Positions 10,195 to 22,350 are shown, numbered from the stretch's first letter. The stretch: DNA of 64,000 bases from Bretschneidera sinensis (GCA_023935145.1 CM043698.1:84941001-85005000); one strand, 5' to 3'. The notes: generated from the sequence alone by a model not told the origin. Made by a program: numbers and translations.

Positions 10195-10907
10195 TCTTTC
10201 AGCAACTCTATTTTGCTAGGGTGTTTTACAACCGTCCTATGCCTTAGAATGCCATTTAATTCACAGAATTTATCAAAATCATTATTGCAAAATTCTAAGC
10301 CATTATCGGTTCGTAAAGCCTTAACTACCCTACCCGTTTGAGTTTCTAGCAACTTCTTCCACACAACAAATTTATTCAAGGCATCAGATTTATTCCTAAG
10401 CAAATAAACCCACACTCTTCTTGAATAATCATCAATTAAAGACAGAAAGTAAAAGTTACCTCCCTGTGTTGGTGTCCTAGCTGGTCCCCAAAGGTCCGAA
10501 TGAATGTAGTCAAGAATCCCTTTGGACTTGTGCACTCCGGTGTTGAAGCTGACCTGGTGTTGCTTCCCAAGAATGCAACTCTCACAGAAATCTAATTTTT
10601 CTACTTTGTCACCACCAAGTAGACCTTCCTTGCTAAGCACTTGCAGGCCCTTTTCGCTCATGTGACCCAAGCGAGTGTGCCAAAGGGCTGCCTTGTCCAT
10701 CTCAGCCATCAAGCTTGCTGCTTGATCATTGATTTCTGTCTCTCCAATCATCTCATAGAGTCCATCGTTTCTTGCTGCCTTGATCACTACCAAAGATCCC
10801 CTGGCCACTTTGATCTTTCCTCCATCTACTTTGCATGTATACCCTATGGAATCTGGTTGCCCCAATGAGATCAAATTTCTCTTCAAATCTGGAAGATACC
10901 TCACATT
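10191..10907 (-). pseudogene. Tork-like pre-integrase and integrase core
   Basis: The frame continues past the TGA with RYLPDLKRNLISLGQ, the GAG-pre-integrase motif LWHTRLGHMSEKGLQ, the zinc-binding CESCILGKQHQVSF and the integrase core (IHSDLWGPARTPTQGG, IDDYSRRVWVYLL, ALRTDNGLEF). The core Asp residues are visible. Near 10232 a one-base deletion shifts the frame just before the PQQNGVAERMNR motif and the frame stops at 10191; in the shifted frame a TAG replaces the first Gln codon. The integrase would therefore be truncated. Confidence 0.9.
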
Positions 10908-11990
10908 TCACAGCAGCCTTGTGACTCCATCAAACATCCTCAATTGGATGTCTCCAATCCCTCTCACTTGGCAAGAATTATCATTCCCCAAGAAGACCCT
11001 TCCATCATTGATCTCCTTGAAATTCTTGAACCATTCCTTGTGAGGGCACATATGATAAGTGCACCCAGAATCAAGAATCCACTTTCCGCTGCCTTGCCTC
11101 ATGCTCACATTTGAGCATACAACAAGCACATCATCTTGTTGTTCTCCTTTGGCAACCGAAGCCTCTCCATTGTTGGTATGGCTTCTCCTCTCATCCCATA
11201 TCCTCTTCTTGCAATCTTTCTTGAAATAGCCCTCCTTGTTGCAGTAGAAGCATCTCCTTCCTCCTCTAAGTCTTGTCTTGGAATGAGATCTCCCATGGTT
11301 CTGCCCTCTGCCTCTTGATTTCTCCCGGTAGTTGCCATGGTTGCTATTGCCATTTCGAGTTGCTGGCTTTCCTCTTACGAACAGCCCATCACCACTTGAT
11401 GTCTCCTTCAACTTGGCTTTGAAATCATGTGCCCTTATGGCATTGATCACAATCTCCTTTGTCAAAGAATCCCTTCCATACTCAATGGCATTAATCAAGA
11501 TATCAAAGCAATCAGGAAGAGAATTTAACAAAATGACATCCAATTGTTCATCTGGAAAAATAATGCTACAGCTATTCAAATCTTGAACTGGCTTATTAAA
11601 GACATCAAGATTATCTTTCAACTCTTTACTAGGATCCATTTTAAAAGCAAAGATTCTTTTAAGAAGATAAATCTTGTTAGGAAGAGTTTTGGTAAGAAAC
11701 AACTCATCTAGTTTCTTCCATATGACAGCCGGATCCTCCGAGTCCCCACACTCCCTTGTGACACTATCCGACATGTGCAAGAAAATGGTGATGTAAGCCA
11801 TCTTCTTCATCTCGGTCCGCTGGTCCTCCGTGACACTTGCTGAAAAAGCATCATCTTCTCTAATAGCCATGTCCACTTTCTGTTGCATTAGAACCGCCTT
11901 GATCTTCCGCTTCCAAAGGGCAAAGTCTCCCTTTCTATCAAACTTCTCTACACAGAAATTTGAAGCCATCTTTTGCGAACAAGATCCCAT
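10908..11990 (-). pseudogene. Tork-like gag and protease
   Basis: The 360-codon frame starts MGSCSQKMASNFCVEKFD and has a UBN2-type gag domain (GDSEDPAVIWKKLDELFLTK, LLNSLPDCFDILINAI), a basic RGRGQNHGRSHSKTR region, one zinc knuckle at 11252-11211 (CFYCNKEGYFKKDC) and the protease motif WILDSGCTYHMCPHKEWF. The zinc-knuckle histidine is replaced by tyrosine (codon at 11228-11226). The frame ends at an in-frame TGA (10910-10908) inside the protease/pre-integrase region; the next frame is the same, so this is a nonsense change rather than a normal end. Confidence 0.9.
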
Positions 11991-12196
11991 ATTTATGCAC
12001 TACCCATAAATGCTTTCTTCAACCTCAAGAACACAGATCGAAGATGGATCTTAACACCATTCTTGAATCAACCTTCAAGAACACGACTGGATCTTGATCT
12101 TTACATCGTTCTTGAATCACCCAAGAAGTTGATCTTTGATTCTTGGAGTCTTAACTCCGTCACCTTCTGCTTCTTGCTCCGATAACCAGCTATGTA

Positions 12197-12208
12197 GCTC
12201 TGATACCA
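12197..12208 (-). other. Primer binding site (tRNA-iMet) of the Tork-like element
   Basis: The plus strand GCTCTGATACCA is the complement of TGGTATCAGAGC, one base from the 5' LTR. It sets the minus orientation. Confidence 0.9.
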
Positions 12209-12209
12209 C

Positions 12210-13224
12210 TGTTGGAAATCACCTTGACAAGATGCCCAGGTGGTGATCTTCCAAACACCCAAGTCTAGAATGACTTGTAGAAAGAATTTCAGCAATCGAA
12301 CACAAGAACAGAAAATCAAAGAAAGAACGAAGACAAGCAATTTGTTATCGAGGTTCGGTAATGTGCCTATGTCACCGTGAGTTCCTCTGAACTCTCTTTA
12401 CTATCTCAAATGGTTCTTACAAGTTACAGTAATCCCCTTCAAGAAGCTCAAGTTCTTGAAGAAACCAAGAAGAGAAGAAAGAAGATTACAATGCTCTCTT
12501 TCTAAACTCTCTCTCTTCTTTACAATCAGCCCTCACTACAAAGAGTCCCTCTTGTGTTTATGTCTCTCCCACAATTCTCTCTTGTATTACAATTGCCTCA
12601 AAGTATGTGTTGTATGTGTTGTATTCTATATGTGAAAAATGAGGCTTTGGAACCCCTTTTATAGCCTTTCACTTCTTGGACATTCTTGTGAATCAATTTC
12701 CACCCTTTGATCATGATCTCCACTTAATCATAGCCCTTCATCACTTCTCAAGTGGTGTTGTGCGTTTTAATCTTGCACTCACGCACTTAAAAGGGTCTTA
12801 AAACAGGCTGTCCATGTATGCAGCCCTTTGCCTAGCGCCTAGGCGCTCAACAGGGGGCGCCATGGCGCTGGGCAGGGCACCTTTGCACACCTTCTAGACG
12901 CCATGGTGCTGGTTGCTGGGCGCCATGGCGCTGATGCGGTCCTACAGCACACCATTCTCCCCACCATGGTGCTGATGCTAGGCGCCATGGCGCATGCTGA
13001 TGCTGCTGCTGTGCGTACACTTCCCTGATTGTGTGCAGAAGTGCGCACACTAGTGCACATGGCCTTCCCTTGCTCCAAATTGATGCACACACATGTGTGC
13101 AGTCTTCTAACTTGCTGAACTCTGATACTCCACCTTTGGTTTGGACTTTAACCATTTTTAAACTGAATTTTAACCATTTTTATACCATGGTTGGACCTGT
13201 TCGAACCTTAGACAAATAACAACA
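12210..13224 (-). repeat. 5' LTR of the Tork-like element (1015 bp)
   Basis: This copy has one complete 63-bp repeat plus a diverged partial one and carries a ~22-bp insertion (extra TTTAAACTGAATTTTAACCA-type sequence near 13155-13180) absent from the 3' LTR. Confidence 0.95.
12654..12664 (-). promoter_or_regulatory. TATA box of the Tork-like 5' LTR
   Basis: The minus strand reads CTATAAAAGGG, a good plant TATA box, in the LTR upstream of the primer site. The palindromic GCGCCATGGCGC array lies ~190-340 bp upstream of it (12850-13000). Confidence 0.65.
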
Positions 13225-13279
13225 AGTTTCTTGTTAAATATGCTCCATACCTAATACTTTTTTTTTAAAAAAAATTTAA

Positions 13280-13476
13280 CCTTTATTATTCCCAAGGGTA
13301 CTTTGGTCATCATGAAAAATATATCTAGTTGGAACTTTGATTTTTCAAAAAAAAAAAATCATTTCGGGGCTTCTTGATGCAGAAAATTGGTATTTTGGGG
13401 TGAACAGTGGGTTTTAAAAAAGTTTGGTATGTTAGTCATTTCAGCAAACTTGGAGGTAATGCAGTGTAATTTGCCC
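13280..13476. repeat. Right terminal inverted repeat of the Mutator-like element
   Basis: The reverse complement of the left TIR; it ends GTAATTTGCCC at 13476. The same terminus occurs at 1-95 of the window. Confidence 0.75.
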
Positions 13477-13485
13477 ATGAATAAA

Positions 13486-15025
13486 TAAGTAAGATGATAC
13501 TAATTAAATTAATTCATAAATATAAGTAAGATGACGCTGCCACGAGGAAAAGGAAGTGTTTTACCGAAATTTGGAAAGAGTCCCAGGTGCCAATGGTTGC
13601 CGGAATTTGACTGGGAAGCAACTGAATTTGGGCGCTAATTGTAACACCAAGACCAATCGGTTACTGGAAGAGGGAGAAAAAGGCTCGCTGACAAACTGTA
13701 CGAGGAAAATGCCACCAGAACAAAGGGGAAAATTCTTCAGGGACAAAGGAGAAAACTGGCCGGAACATAAGAGATGGCAGTGTGAGGGCTGCTGTTTGCG
13801 CCAAGCCTCAGCGAGAGAAGGACAATAAATGAAAATTGAAATTATAAAAAAACATCTTTATACACAGAGATGTGTTGCAGGTTCACCTTTGAAGCACTAT
13901 GTCCATCATCCAAGCGTTTGACGCATGCTGTCTCAATCATTAAGATTGCACATATTCTTCAATTAATCTTACAAACTCACTAATCGGGTTCTGGTATGAA
14001 AAGTAACAGTATTAAATCAACAAATTAATCTACAGGATTTCTTCGGTTGCTCACCAAACATCAACACGATAGTTATATAAAGATGAATCAAAATTCTGTC
14101 TTATAGCAATCAATTTCAGAATTTAAATATGAAGTTCATCCTATAAATTTGATTCAGATTTTCGGGATTAACTCAACTAGAGTAATTAGGAACACATATA
14201 CGTGAATATACAAGTACGATAATGATAATTAAATTAATTCAATAATATAAGTAAGATATATGCTGCCAGAGGAAAGGGAAGTGTTTTACTGAAATTTTGA
14301 AAGAGTCCGACAGTGCCAATAGCTAACGGAATTTGACTGGGCAGCAACTGAATTTGGGCAATAACTGTAACATCATGCACAACCTATCACTGGAAGAGGT
14401 AGAAAAAGAATCGCCAAAAAACAGCACGAGGATGGAATTTTCGCAAGAGAGGTAGGGAAAATGCCGCGGGAACAAAGGGAAAGTGCTGCAGTGACAAAGG
14501 AGAAAACTTGCTTGAACATAAGATATGGCAGCGTCGGGGGTTGCTGTTTGCACCAGTCCTCAGTGAGAGAAGAACAATAACTGAAAATTGAAATTAAAAA
14601 AAAAAAAAAAAAAAAAACTTCTTTACACAAAGGGATGTGTTGGTGGTTCACCTATGAAGCACTATCTCCATCATTCGAGCGTTTGAAGCTTGCTGTCTCA
14701 ATCATTAAGATGCCATATATCCTTCAACTAATCTTACAAATGCACTAATCGAGTTTAGGTATGAAAACTAACTATATTAAACCAACTAATTAATCTTGAG
14801 GGTTTCTTCCATTGCTCACCAAACATCAGAACGTTTGTTATATAATGATGAATAAAAATTGTCTTTCAGCAATCAATTTCAGAATTTAAATGTGAAGTTC
14901 ATCCGAAATTTGATTCAGATTTTCAGGATTAACGCAACTAGAGTAATTAGGAACACATATAGACGACTATAAAAGTAAGATGATGCTAATAAAATTAATT
15001 CATTAATATAAGGGGATGCTGCCAG
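13486..15025. repeat. Tandem array segment: units 5 and 6, start of unit 7
   Basis: Landmarks lie at 13540, 14266 and 15022. Unit 4 to unit 5 is 752 bp after removing the Mutator-like element and one copy of its target site. Unit 5 shares private variants with unit 1. Unit 6 has diverged wording (AATAGCTAACGG, CATCATGCACAACC) not seen in other copies. A poly-A run is at 14597-14617. The segment is cut at 15025 by a CACTA fragment. Confidence 0.85.
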
Positions 15026-15396
15026 CACTACAAGATAAATGGTAGACGCTGGTGCTTTTTTTAGCATATTTCGGCTCTTTAAAGTGCCGCAATATGCGAT
15101 ACTGGCGCTTACATCAAGTACCGGATAAAGGGTTAAGCGCCGCAATATGTGTCGTGTCGCAGTGCCAGTAGCGGCACTTATATAGCGGTGCTTCTAAGCG
15201 CCCTTATATTTCGGTGTTTCTAAGCGCTGCTATATTGCGGCCCTTTAAAGTGCCAGTATATTACGGCGCTTAGAAGCGCCACAAAATTATGCACATTGCG
15301 GCACTTTTAAGCATCACAATATAGTGGTGCTTCCAAGTGCCGCAAATTAGTGGCATTAAAAATTCGCTGCAAACACCAAATATTGGCAATTTTTGT
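15026..15396. mobile_element. CACTA transposon end fragment
   Basis: It begins CACTACAAGATAAATGG, the classic CACTA terminus, and is filled with sub-terminal repeats of the type GCGCTTNNAAGCGCC and GTGCCGCAATAT. It aligns in order with the left end of the large CACTA element at 41418 (TTTTTTTAGC, CTTTAAAGTNCC, GTGTCGCANNNCNAG). No opposite terminus is seen: array sequence resumes at ~15397 with ~45 bp of unit 7 missing, so only a truncated end remains. Confidence 0.75.
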
Positions 15397-18377
15397 TTGA
15401 CAATGCCAATGGGTGCCGGAATTTGACTGGGCATCATCTAAATTTGGACAATAACTGTAACACCAAGCACAATCGATCAATGAAAGAGGGAGAAAAAGGC
15501 TCACCCAAAAACTGCATGAGGAAAGAATTTTCGTAAGAGAACTAGGGAAAATGCTGCCGGAACAAAAGGGCAAAATCCTTCAGGGATAAGTGAGAAAACT
15601 TTTCGGAACAGAAGAGATGGCAGCATGAGGGCTACTGTTTGCACCAGGCCTCAGCGAGAGAAGAACCATAAATGAAAATTGACATTAAAAATACTTTTTT
15701 ATACACAGATGTGTTGGAGGTTGACCTAGGAAGCACCATGTCCATCATCCAAGCGTTTGACGCATGCAGTCTCAATCATTAAGACTCCAAATATTCTTCA
15801 ACTAATCTTACAAACGAACTAATCAAGTTCAGGTACAAAAACTAACTGTATTAAATCAACAAATTAATCTAGCTAGAGGGTTTCTTCGATTGCTCACTAA
15901 ACATCAGCACGTTAGTTATATAATGATGAATCAAAATTATATCTTATAGCAATCAAAATCAGAATTTAAATAAGAAGATCATCCTTAACGCAGAATTCAT
16001 TCAAATTTTTGGGATTAACGTAACTATGAAGTACCATGTCCATCATCCGAGCATTTGACTCATGTTTCCTCAATCATTAAGACGACACATATTCTTCAAC
16101 TAATCTTACAAACGCACTAGTCGAGTTCAGGTATGAAAACACACTGTATTAAATAAACAAATTAATCTTGAGGGTTTCTTCGATTGCTCACCAAACATCA
16201 ACACGCGAGTTATATAATGGTGAATAAAAATTCTGCCTTATAGCAATCAATTTCAGAATTTAAATATGAAGTTCATCCTAAATTTGATTCAGATTTTCGG
16301 GATTAACGCAACTTGAGTAATTAGGAACACATATAGACGACTATATTAGTAAGATGATGCTAATTAAATTAATTCATTAATATAAGTAAGATGATGCTGC
16401 CAGGAAGAAAGGGAAGTGTTTTACCAGAATTTGGAAAGAGTCTGACAGTGCCAATGGGTGCCGGAATTTCACTGGGCAGCATCTGAATTTGGACAATAAC
16501 TGTAATACCAAGCACAATCAATCAATGGAAGATGGAGTAAAAGGCTCACCAAAAAACTGCACGAGGAAGGATTTTTCACAAGAGAAATAGGAATAATGCT
16601 GCTGGAACAAAGGGCAAAATCCTGCAGGGATAAAGCATAAAACTTGTCGGAACATAAGAGATGGCAGCATGAGGGCTTCTGTTTGCATCAGGGCTCAGCG
16701 AGAGAAGAACAATGAATGAAAATTGACATTAAAAAAACTTATACACAAAGCGATGTGTTGGAGGTTCACTTAGGAAGTACTATGTCCATCATCCGAGTGT
16801 TTGAGGCGTGCAGTCTCAATCATTAAGATGCCACAAATTCTTCAACTACTCTTACAAACAAACTAATCAAGTTCAGGTACAAAAACAAACTGATATTAAA
16901 TCAACAAACTAATCTAGAAGGTTTCTTCGACTGCTCACCAAACATCAGCACATTAGATATATAATGATGAATTAAAATTCTGTCTTATAGCAATCAAAAT
17001 CAGAATTTAAATATGAAGATCATCCTTATTTGATTCAAATTTTTGGGATTAACGCAACTAGAGTAATTAGGAACACATACAAACGATATATAAGTAAGAT
17101 GATGCCAATTAAATTAATTCATAATTATAAGTAAGATGATACTGCCAGGAGGAAAGGGAAATGTTTTACCGAAATTTGGAAAGAGTCCAACGGTGTCAAT
17201 GGCTGCCAGAATTTGGCTAGGCAACAACTGAATATGGACAATAACTGTAACACCAAAAACAATTGATCACTGGAAGATTGACAAAATGTCTCGTAGAAAA
17301 ACTGCAACAGAAATGAATTTTCACAAGAAAAGTAGTGGAAAATGCCGCCGGAACAAAGTGAAAAATCCTGCAAGGACAAACGAGAAAATTTGCGAGAACA
17401 GAAGAGGTGGCAGCATGAGGGCAACTGTTTGCACCAGGCCTCAACCAGAGAAGAACAATAAATGAAAATTTAAATTTAAAAAAAAAATACTTCTTTTTAC
17501 ACCAAGGGATGTGTTGGAGGTTCACCTATGAAGGACAATGTCCATCATCTGAGGGTTTGACGCATGCTGTGTCTATCATTAAGACGCCACATATTCTTCA
17601 ACTAATCTTACAAATGCATTAATCGAGTTCAGTTACGAAAAGTAACTGTATTAAATCAACAAATTAATCTAGAGGGTTTCTTTGATTGCTCACCAGACAT
17701 CAGCACGTTAGTTATGTAATAATGAATCAAAATTTTGTCAATAGCAATCTATTTGATTCAGATTTTTAGGATTAACACAACTAGAGTAATTAGGAACACA
17801 TATAAAGGAATATATAAGTAAGATGATGCTGCCAGGAGGTTTTACCGAAATTCGAAAAGAGTCCGACTGTGCCAATGGCTGCCGAAATTTGACTGGGAAG
17901 CAACTGAATTTGGGCAATAACAGTAAAACCAAGAACAATCGATCAATGGAAGAGGGAGAAAAAGGCTCGCCAAAAAACTGCACGGCCAAGGAATTTTCGT
18001 AAGATGAGTAGGGGAAAATGACGCTGGAACAAAGGGGAAAATCCTGCAGGGACAAAGGAGAAAACTTGCCGAAACAGAAGAGATGGCAGCGTGAGGGCTG
18101 CTGTTTGCACCAGGCCTCAGCGAGAGAAGAAAAATAAATGAAAATTGAATTTTAAAAAAAAAAAAAAAAGCTTCTTAACACACAAAGGGATGTGTTGGAG
18201 GTTCACCTATGAAGCACAATGTCAATCATTCGAGCGTTTGAGGCATGCTGTCTCAATCATTAAGATGCACATATTCTTCAACTAATCTTACCAATGCATT
18301 AATCGAGTATAGGTACGAAAACTAACTGTATTAAATCAACAAATTAATCTAGAGGTTTTCTTCGATTGTTCACCAAA
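15397..18377. repeat. Tandem array segment: units 7-10
   Basis: Landmarks lie at 16400, 17145 and 17832. Unit 7 jumps near 16025 from GGGATTAACGTAACT back to ATGAAGTACCATGTCC, producing an extra partial unit (16025-16330), a trace of unequal exchange. By shared variants units 7 and 8 resemble unit 2 (GGGTGCCGG, TTTGGACAATAACTG, GGGCAAAATCC), unit 9 resembles unit 3 and unit 10 resembles unit 4 (GTAAAACCAAGAACAATC). The segment breaks at 18377 inside TTCACCAAA. Confidence 0.85.
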
Positions 18378-19001
18378 TGTAGTGACCCTTCGGGCCTTAC
18401 TCAGAACAATTTTATTACTTTTCAATACTGAGCAGCTTGATTCAAGATGCAATCATACAAGGATTTGCAAATCAAACAATATTCATTTCCAATCATTAAA
18501 TATCTATATAAACTCCTGTCTTTACATACATAAAACCTTTCAATACAACAAACCAATTCTTAAGGCTTTGCAAAAGATGGTAGTAAAAAAGATAAGAAAA
18601 TTTCCTCAGTTACATCTAACTTTAACACTTTTACAAATACTAAACTATAACTAAAGCTTAGACTCTCAAAAGCTCGAAGAGATGAGGATGTCATAGATGA
18701 TAACTCCTTTCAACCTTGACCACAAGTGTTCAAGTGCTAACCTGAAAAGTTAGTAAAGGGAGTGGGTGAACTAAAAAGCTCAGTGAGTAAACATCTTATT
18801 AGAAGTAATCATATTTATTTGATTACAAACTTTGTCATAAAATTTATTTCTTTATAGGCATAATTTAATAAGTCCTTTATGTATGCTTTTATTACTCTTT
18901 TTATATATTTATCGCAATAAATGTTAACCTCCGTACTTTACTATATTTTATTTAATCCTTAATATTTTTCCACATACTATGCAATCAATCATTATGTAGA
19001 C

Positions 19002-20151
19002 TGTAGATTAAGGTTTCAATCCAAGAGGGGGGTGAATTGGGTTTTAAAAACTTTTGCTAATTAAACACAAGTTTATAAAAACAGATAAACACACAAGCAT
19101 GTAAACAAGTAATGTGCAACAAAAGAGATTAAGGAATAGAGGATGCAAACTCAGTTTATAGTGGTTCGGCAATATCGGATTCATTCTGACCCTACATCCA
19201 CTCTCTTCAAGGAACCTCCTTGAAGTAATCCACTAAGAAACTTAGTCGTGCAACTTCATGGGTATTGCACAAACCTTACAATCAATCCATTCCTCTTGGA
19301 AGCAAATCACTTCCTCTCGGAAGCTAATCCCTTCCTCTCGGAAGCTAATCCCTTTACAATAGATGCTGTAAAGTAAGTGGCGGAGAGACAACAATGAAAG
19401 CTTATACAACTGAATAATATCTCTCTTTCAAGGTAAAGCTTGAAGAATGGCTCAACAATAAATATTTCAAAGCTTTTGTGTATCAATGAGTAAAAACTTG
19501 ATTGAATGTGTAATCTCTCTTTTTAAATACTTAATAGAGTGGGTTTATTTAGCCTTGATGTAATATGGCCGCTTTGTAGTGATTTGGTATGATTTGGTGC
19601 ATTTTGTGCTGAAATCTCGCGTCTCAACAGTCATTTTTTTTTAACTACTAGTCGATTGGGTCTTAGTACCAGTCGACTAGGTCAAGTTAAAAATCTCATT
19701 TTTAAGGCTATTGATGGTGCTAGTCGACTGGGAACAGTCTGTCCAATATACCAGTCGACTGGTATGAAGCACCCAGTCGATTAGGGACACATTGTCTCAT
19801 ATATCAGTCTTCTAGTATAAGTACCCAGTCGACTGGGTTGACTATCAACCCAGCTTTCATGTTTTAAAATGTTTTTAACTTAAAAACGTTTGATTGAAAA
19901 GTTCTGTTAAAATATTTTTTCAAAAAGAGCCATAAGACAAGCTTTTTACCTGAACAAGTGAGATTTACAACTTGTTTCAATACCTTAAACCTATACTAGA
20001 GCTTCTGTCTTGGCTTGGAGTTTGATTCAAGTTGAGTTCTTGCACCTTGATTTCTAGCTGTAAGCTTTTATCGCTTAATACACTTAGTTAGCACTGTTAG
20101 TATAATAAGAGTTTTGTTTTGTCATCATTAAAATATAGGTGAGGGTTAACA
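19002..20151 (-). mobile_element. Solo LTR of a SIRE/Maximus-like copia
   Basis: The start (TGTAGATTAAGGTTTCAATCC) is the reverse complement of the end of the 21085-30092 LTRs. Shared internal blocks include GTGAATTGGGTTTTAAAAA, TTCCTCTCGGAAGCTAATCC repeats (19313-19350) and AGTCGACTGG motifs (19650-19850). It ends GGGTTAACA. Flanks TAGAC (18997-19001) and TCGAC (20152-20156) fit a 5-bp duplication with one change. It is shorter than the LTRs of the nearby full element and clearly diverged, so it is a related family rather than the same copy. Confidence 0.7.
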
Positions 20152-21802
20152 TCGACATTCACCTCAACACTATTCATACTACAACAATTAATATTTCATG
20201 CCCCTCATTAGGCCAATCGCTTCTCATGCCTTTCATAGGCCAAATACAACGTATGCCACTCATGGGCCAGTCTCATCATTTACTCCTCGTGGGCCAATCA
20301 TCACAATACATCAATGAAATACCATGCAATGCACAATTATGTTTTCAAAATTTTCTCATTTCTTTAATCATTTTATCTCATTGCCCCTCATTAGGTTAGT
20401 TTCATTATAACACCCCTCTTTGGGCAAATCATATAACAATAGGGACGTCTACCCACATACTGGTACGTCTCAATAACATCATCACCTGCTTGTCATGGGC
20501 CAATCATCACAATGCATCAATGAAATACCATGCAATGCACAATTATTTTTTCAAAATTTTCTCATTTCTTTAATCATTTTATCTCATTGCCCTTCATTGG
20601 GTAAGTTTCATTATAACACCCTTAATTGGGCGAATCATATAACAACAGGAACATCTACCCATGTACGTGTACGCCTCAACAACATCATCATAACATCAGT
20701 TTCAATTTCATTTTCCGCCTCACCCAACACTCCCTCTCGCTAGAGGGACATTTTCGGCCTTACACAATACTCCCCCTCATTAGACGGATCATGATATGGT
20801 TTATACAATATGAAATGCAAATCATGATCCAACAACTTCTAAAGTAAACATCCATCAACCAGTCGCATTACTAATAAACCCAAATAATCACTTTCATTAC
20901 AATTTGATACATCACAATTTCTCAAACATAACCAAACCAAATCATTTCTAAACTCGTATCTCAACATATATATACAATTCTCATAACATTACTCTTTATC
21001 ATTTCTTTACTGAAATCTTATACGCTCACATTTCTTATTATATGTATATACTACTCATAACACTACTATTTATAATTTTGTAATTGTTGACCCTGAATGA
21101 TTTTGATAGTCACAAAAATCTTAATTAAGCACTAATGAATATTACTTGAGTAATACAGATTGTTAATAGTGCTTATACAAAAAAGGAGATCAAGATTATA
21201 GAAATTGGTGAATCAAAGTTGATGATCTCAAAAGTCAATAAGCTCTCCAAAAAATCAAATTCAAGGAGAATAATTTAAATGCAACTTCAAAGTCAATAGG
21301 GATAAATTATAGGTTTGAATCCTAAGATACACTTTGAAAGCATTTCAATTTTTAAGAGCTAATTATATTTGCATCACATTTTATTATATAGTCTTAATTA
21401 ATTGAAGATATAAAATCTCCAAGTGATTCTATTAAATGCAAATAAATAAATTGGGCTCAATACTTAACATTCTCTAATTGAATTTAAGAAGAATTCATGT
21501 TGACATAGAAAATTACTTGAGCATTTGTAATATATCATTCTTCATATATCTTGCACAGATATTATGCTTAAATTTGTAATATGTTTTGTCATCACCAAAA
21601 ATGCCTTAATCAAGAAATTGATTAGATTAATTTTGATGATAACAAAACACTTTTGAAGTGTTTAACTCGTGTGCTTAATGTGCAAGAAAGTTTGATTCAA
21701 TTAAGAGATTTTTGGAACTCCAAAATCCAAAAAGAATAAAGAGATATGAAGAAAATTGATGCTGAAAATACTGTTCATCTTGAAAACACTGTAGCAGCGC
21801 TC

Positions 21803-21950
21803 AAACAGTGACCCAGTCGATCGGATGAATAGTACAGTCGACTGATAAAACGGGCAGAAGGTTCCCAGTCGACTGGTAACACCGTAGCAGCAAAAATGTG
21901 ATTTTTAAAGAGGATCCAGTCGACTGGTATCACGACCCAGTCGACTGGTA
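21803..21950 (+). repeat. Cluster of CCAGTCGACTGG palindromes upstream of the TATA box
   Basis: Perfect or one-mismatch copies of CCAGTCGACTGG occur about every 20-50 bp (CCCAGTCGATCGG, CAGTCGACTGATA, CCCAGTCGACTGG, CCAGTCGACTGGTATC, CCCAGTCGACTGG). The matching cluster in the 3' LTR is 29157-29318. Confidence 0.8.
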
Positions 21951-22041
21951 GTTCAAAAATATGACAGTTGGACACCAAATCTGAACGTTTTAAAGCAAAT
22001 CTTTTTCAAATTAAAGTCCCAACGGCCACATTAATTGATGG

Positions 22042-22050
22042 CTATATAAA
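22042..22050 (+). promoter_or_regulatory. TATA box of the SIRE-like 5' LTR
   Basis: CTATATAAA, repeated in the 3' LTR at about 29408-29416. It lies ~90-240 bp downstream of the AGTCGACTGG palindrome cluster. Confidence 0.7.
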
Positions 22051-22265
22051 CTCACTCAATTCAGCATTTAACAAGAAATAGATGACATTCAAAAATAGCA
22101 GAGCACACACAATCAAGTCATTCATTCCTTGAAACTCAAAAAGCTTTGAAATACTCATGTTGAGTCATTCTTCAAGCTTTACTTTGAAAGAGAGATATTA
22201 TTCATTTGTATAAGCTTCCATTGTTATCTCTCTACAATTTACTTTACAGCATTTATTGTAAAGGG

Positions 22266-22350
22266 ATTACTTCCGAGAGGAAGGGGATTACTTCCGAGAG
22301 GAAGGGGATTACTTCCGAGAGAAAGGGGATAGCTTCCGAGAGGAAGGGAT
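22266..22350 (+). repeat. Short tandem repeat TTCCGAGAGGAAGGGGATTA in the LTR
   Basis: About four ~21-bp units in the 5' LTR, three in the 3' LTR (29637-29690), and inverted copies in the related solo LTR (19295-19350). It lies downstream of the TATA box, so it is probably transcribed; TTCCGAGAGGAA is itself nearly self-complementary. Confidence 0.8.

Larger units (their letters stand above)
6830..13224 (-). mobile_element. Full-length Tnt1/Tork-like copia retrotransposon
   Basis: LTRs at 6830-7887 and 12210-13224 start TGTTGGAAATCACC and end AATAACAACA. Perfect 5-bp duplications AGTTT flank it (6825-6829, 13225-13229). The order on the minus strand is 5' LTR, tRNA-iMet primer site, gag, protease, integrase, reverse transcriptase, RNase H, 3' LTR (copia order). 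One in-frame stop and at least two frameshifts break the polyprotein, so it is structurally complete but coding-defective. The LTRs differ mainly by one 63-bp repeat unit and a ~22-bp insertion. It is nested in the Mutator-like element. Confidence 0.95.
6232..13476. mobile_element. Mutator-like TIR element (~0.85 kb without its nested copia)
   Basis: The ends are ~200-bp inverted repeats: the left begins GGGTAAATTACATTGTG and the right, reverse-complemented, GGGCAAATTACACTGC. Shared blocks include AACATACCAAAC, TTTTAAAACCCA and CATGATGACCAAAGTACCC. Flanks ATGAATTTA (6223-6231) and ATGAATAAA (13477-13485) fit a 9-bp duplication with a mutation in each copy, typical of Mutator-type transposons. 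Without the copia element at 6830-13224 it is ~845 bp, AT-rich and without a transposase, so it is non-autonomous. A relative's end lies at 1-95. Confidence 0.7.

Noticed and set aside
96..18377. Regular spacing of ~0.75 kb repeats as a CRISPR-like or plasmid structure
   Set aside because: Repeats are long, eukaryotic context is clear, and there are no short repeats with unique spacers.
22266..22350. Short spaced repeats TTCCGAGAGGAAGG as a CRISPR array
   Set aside because: They are direct tandem units without spacers inside an LTR of a plant retrotransposon.
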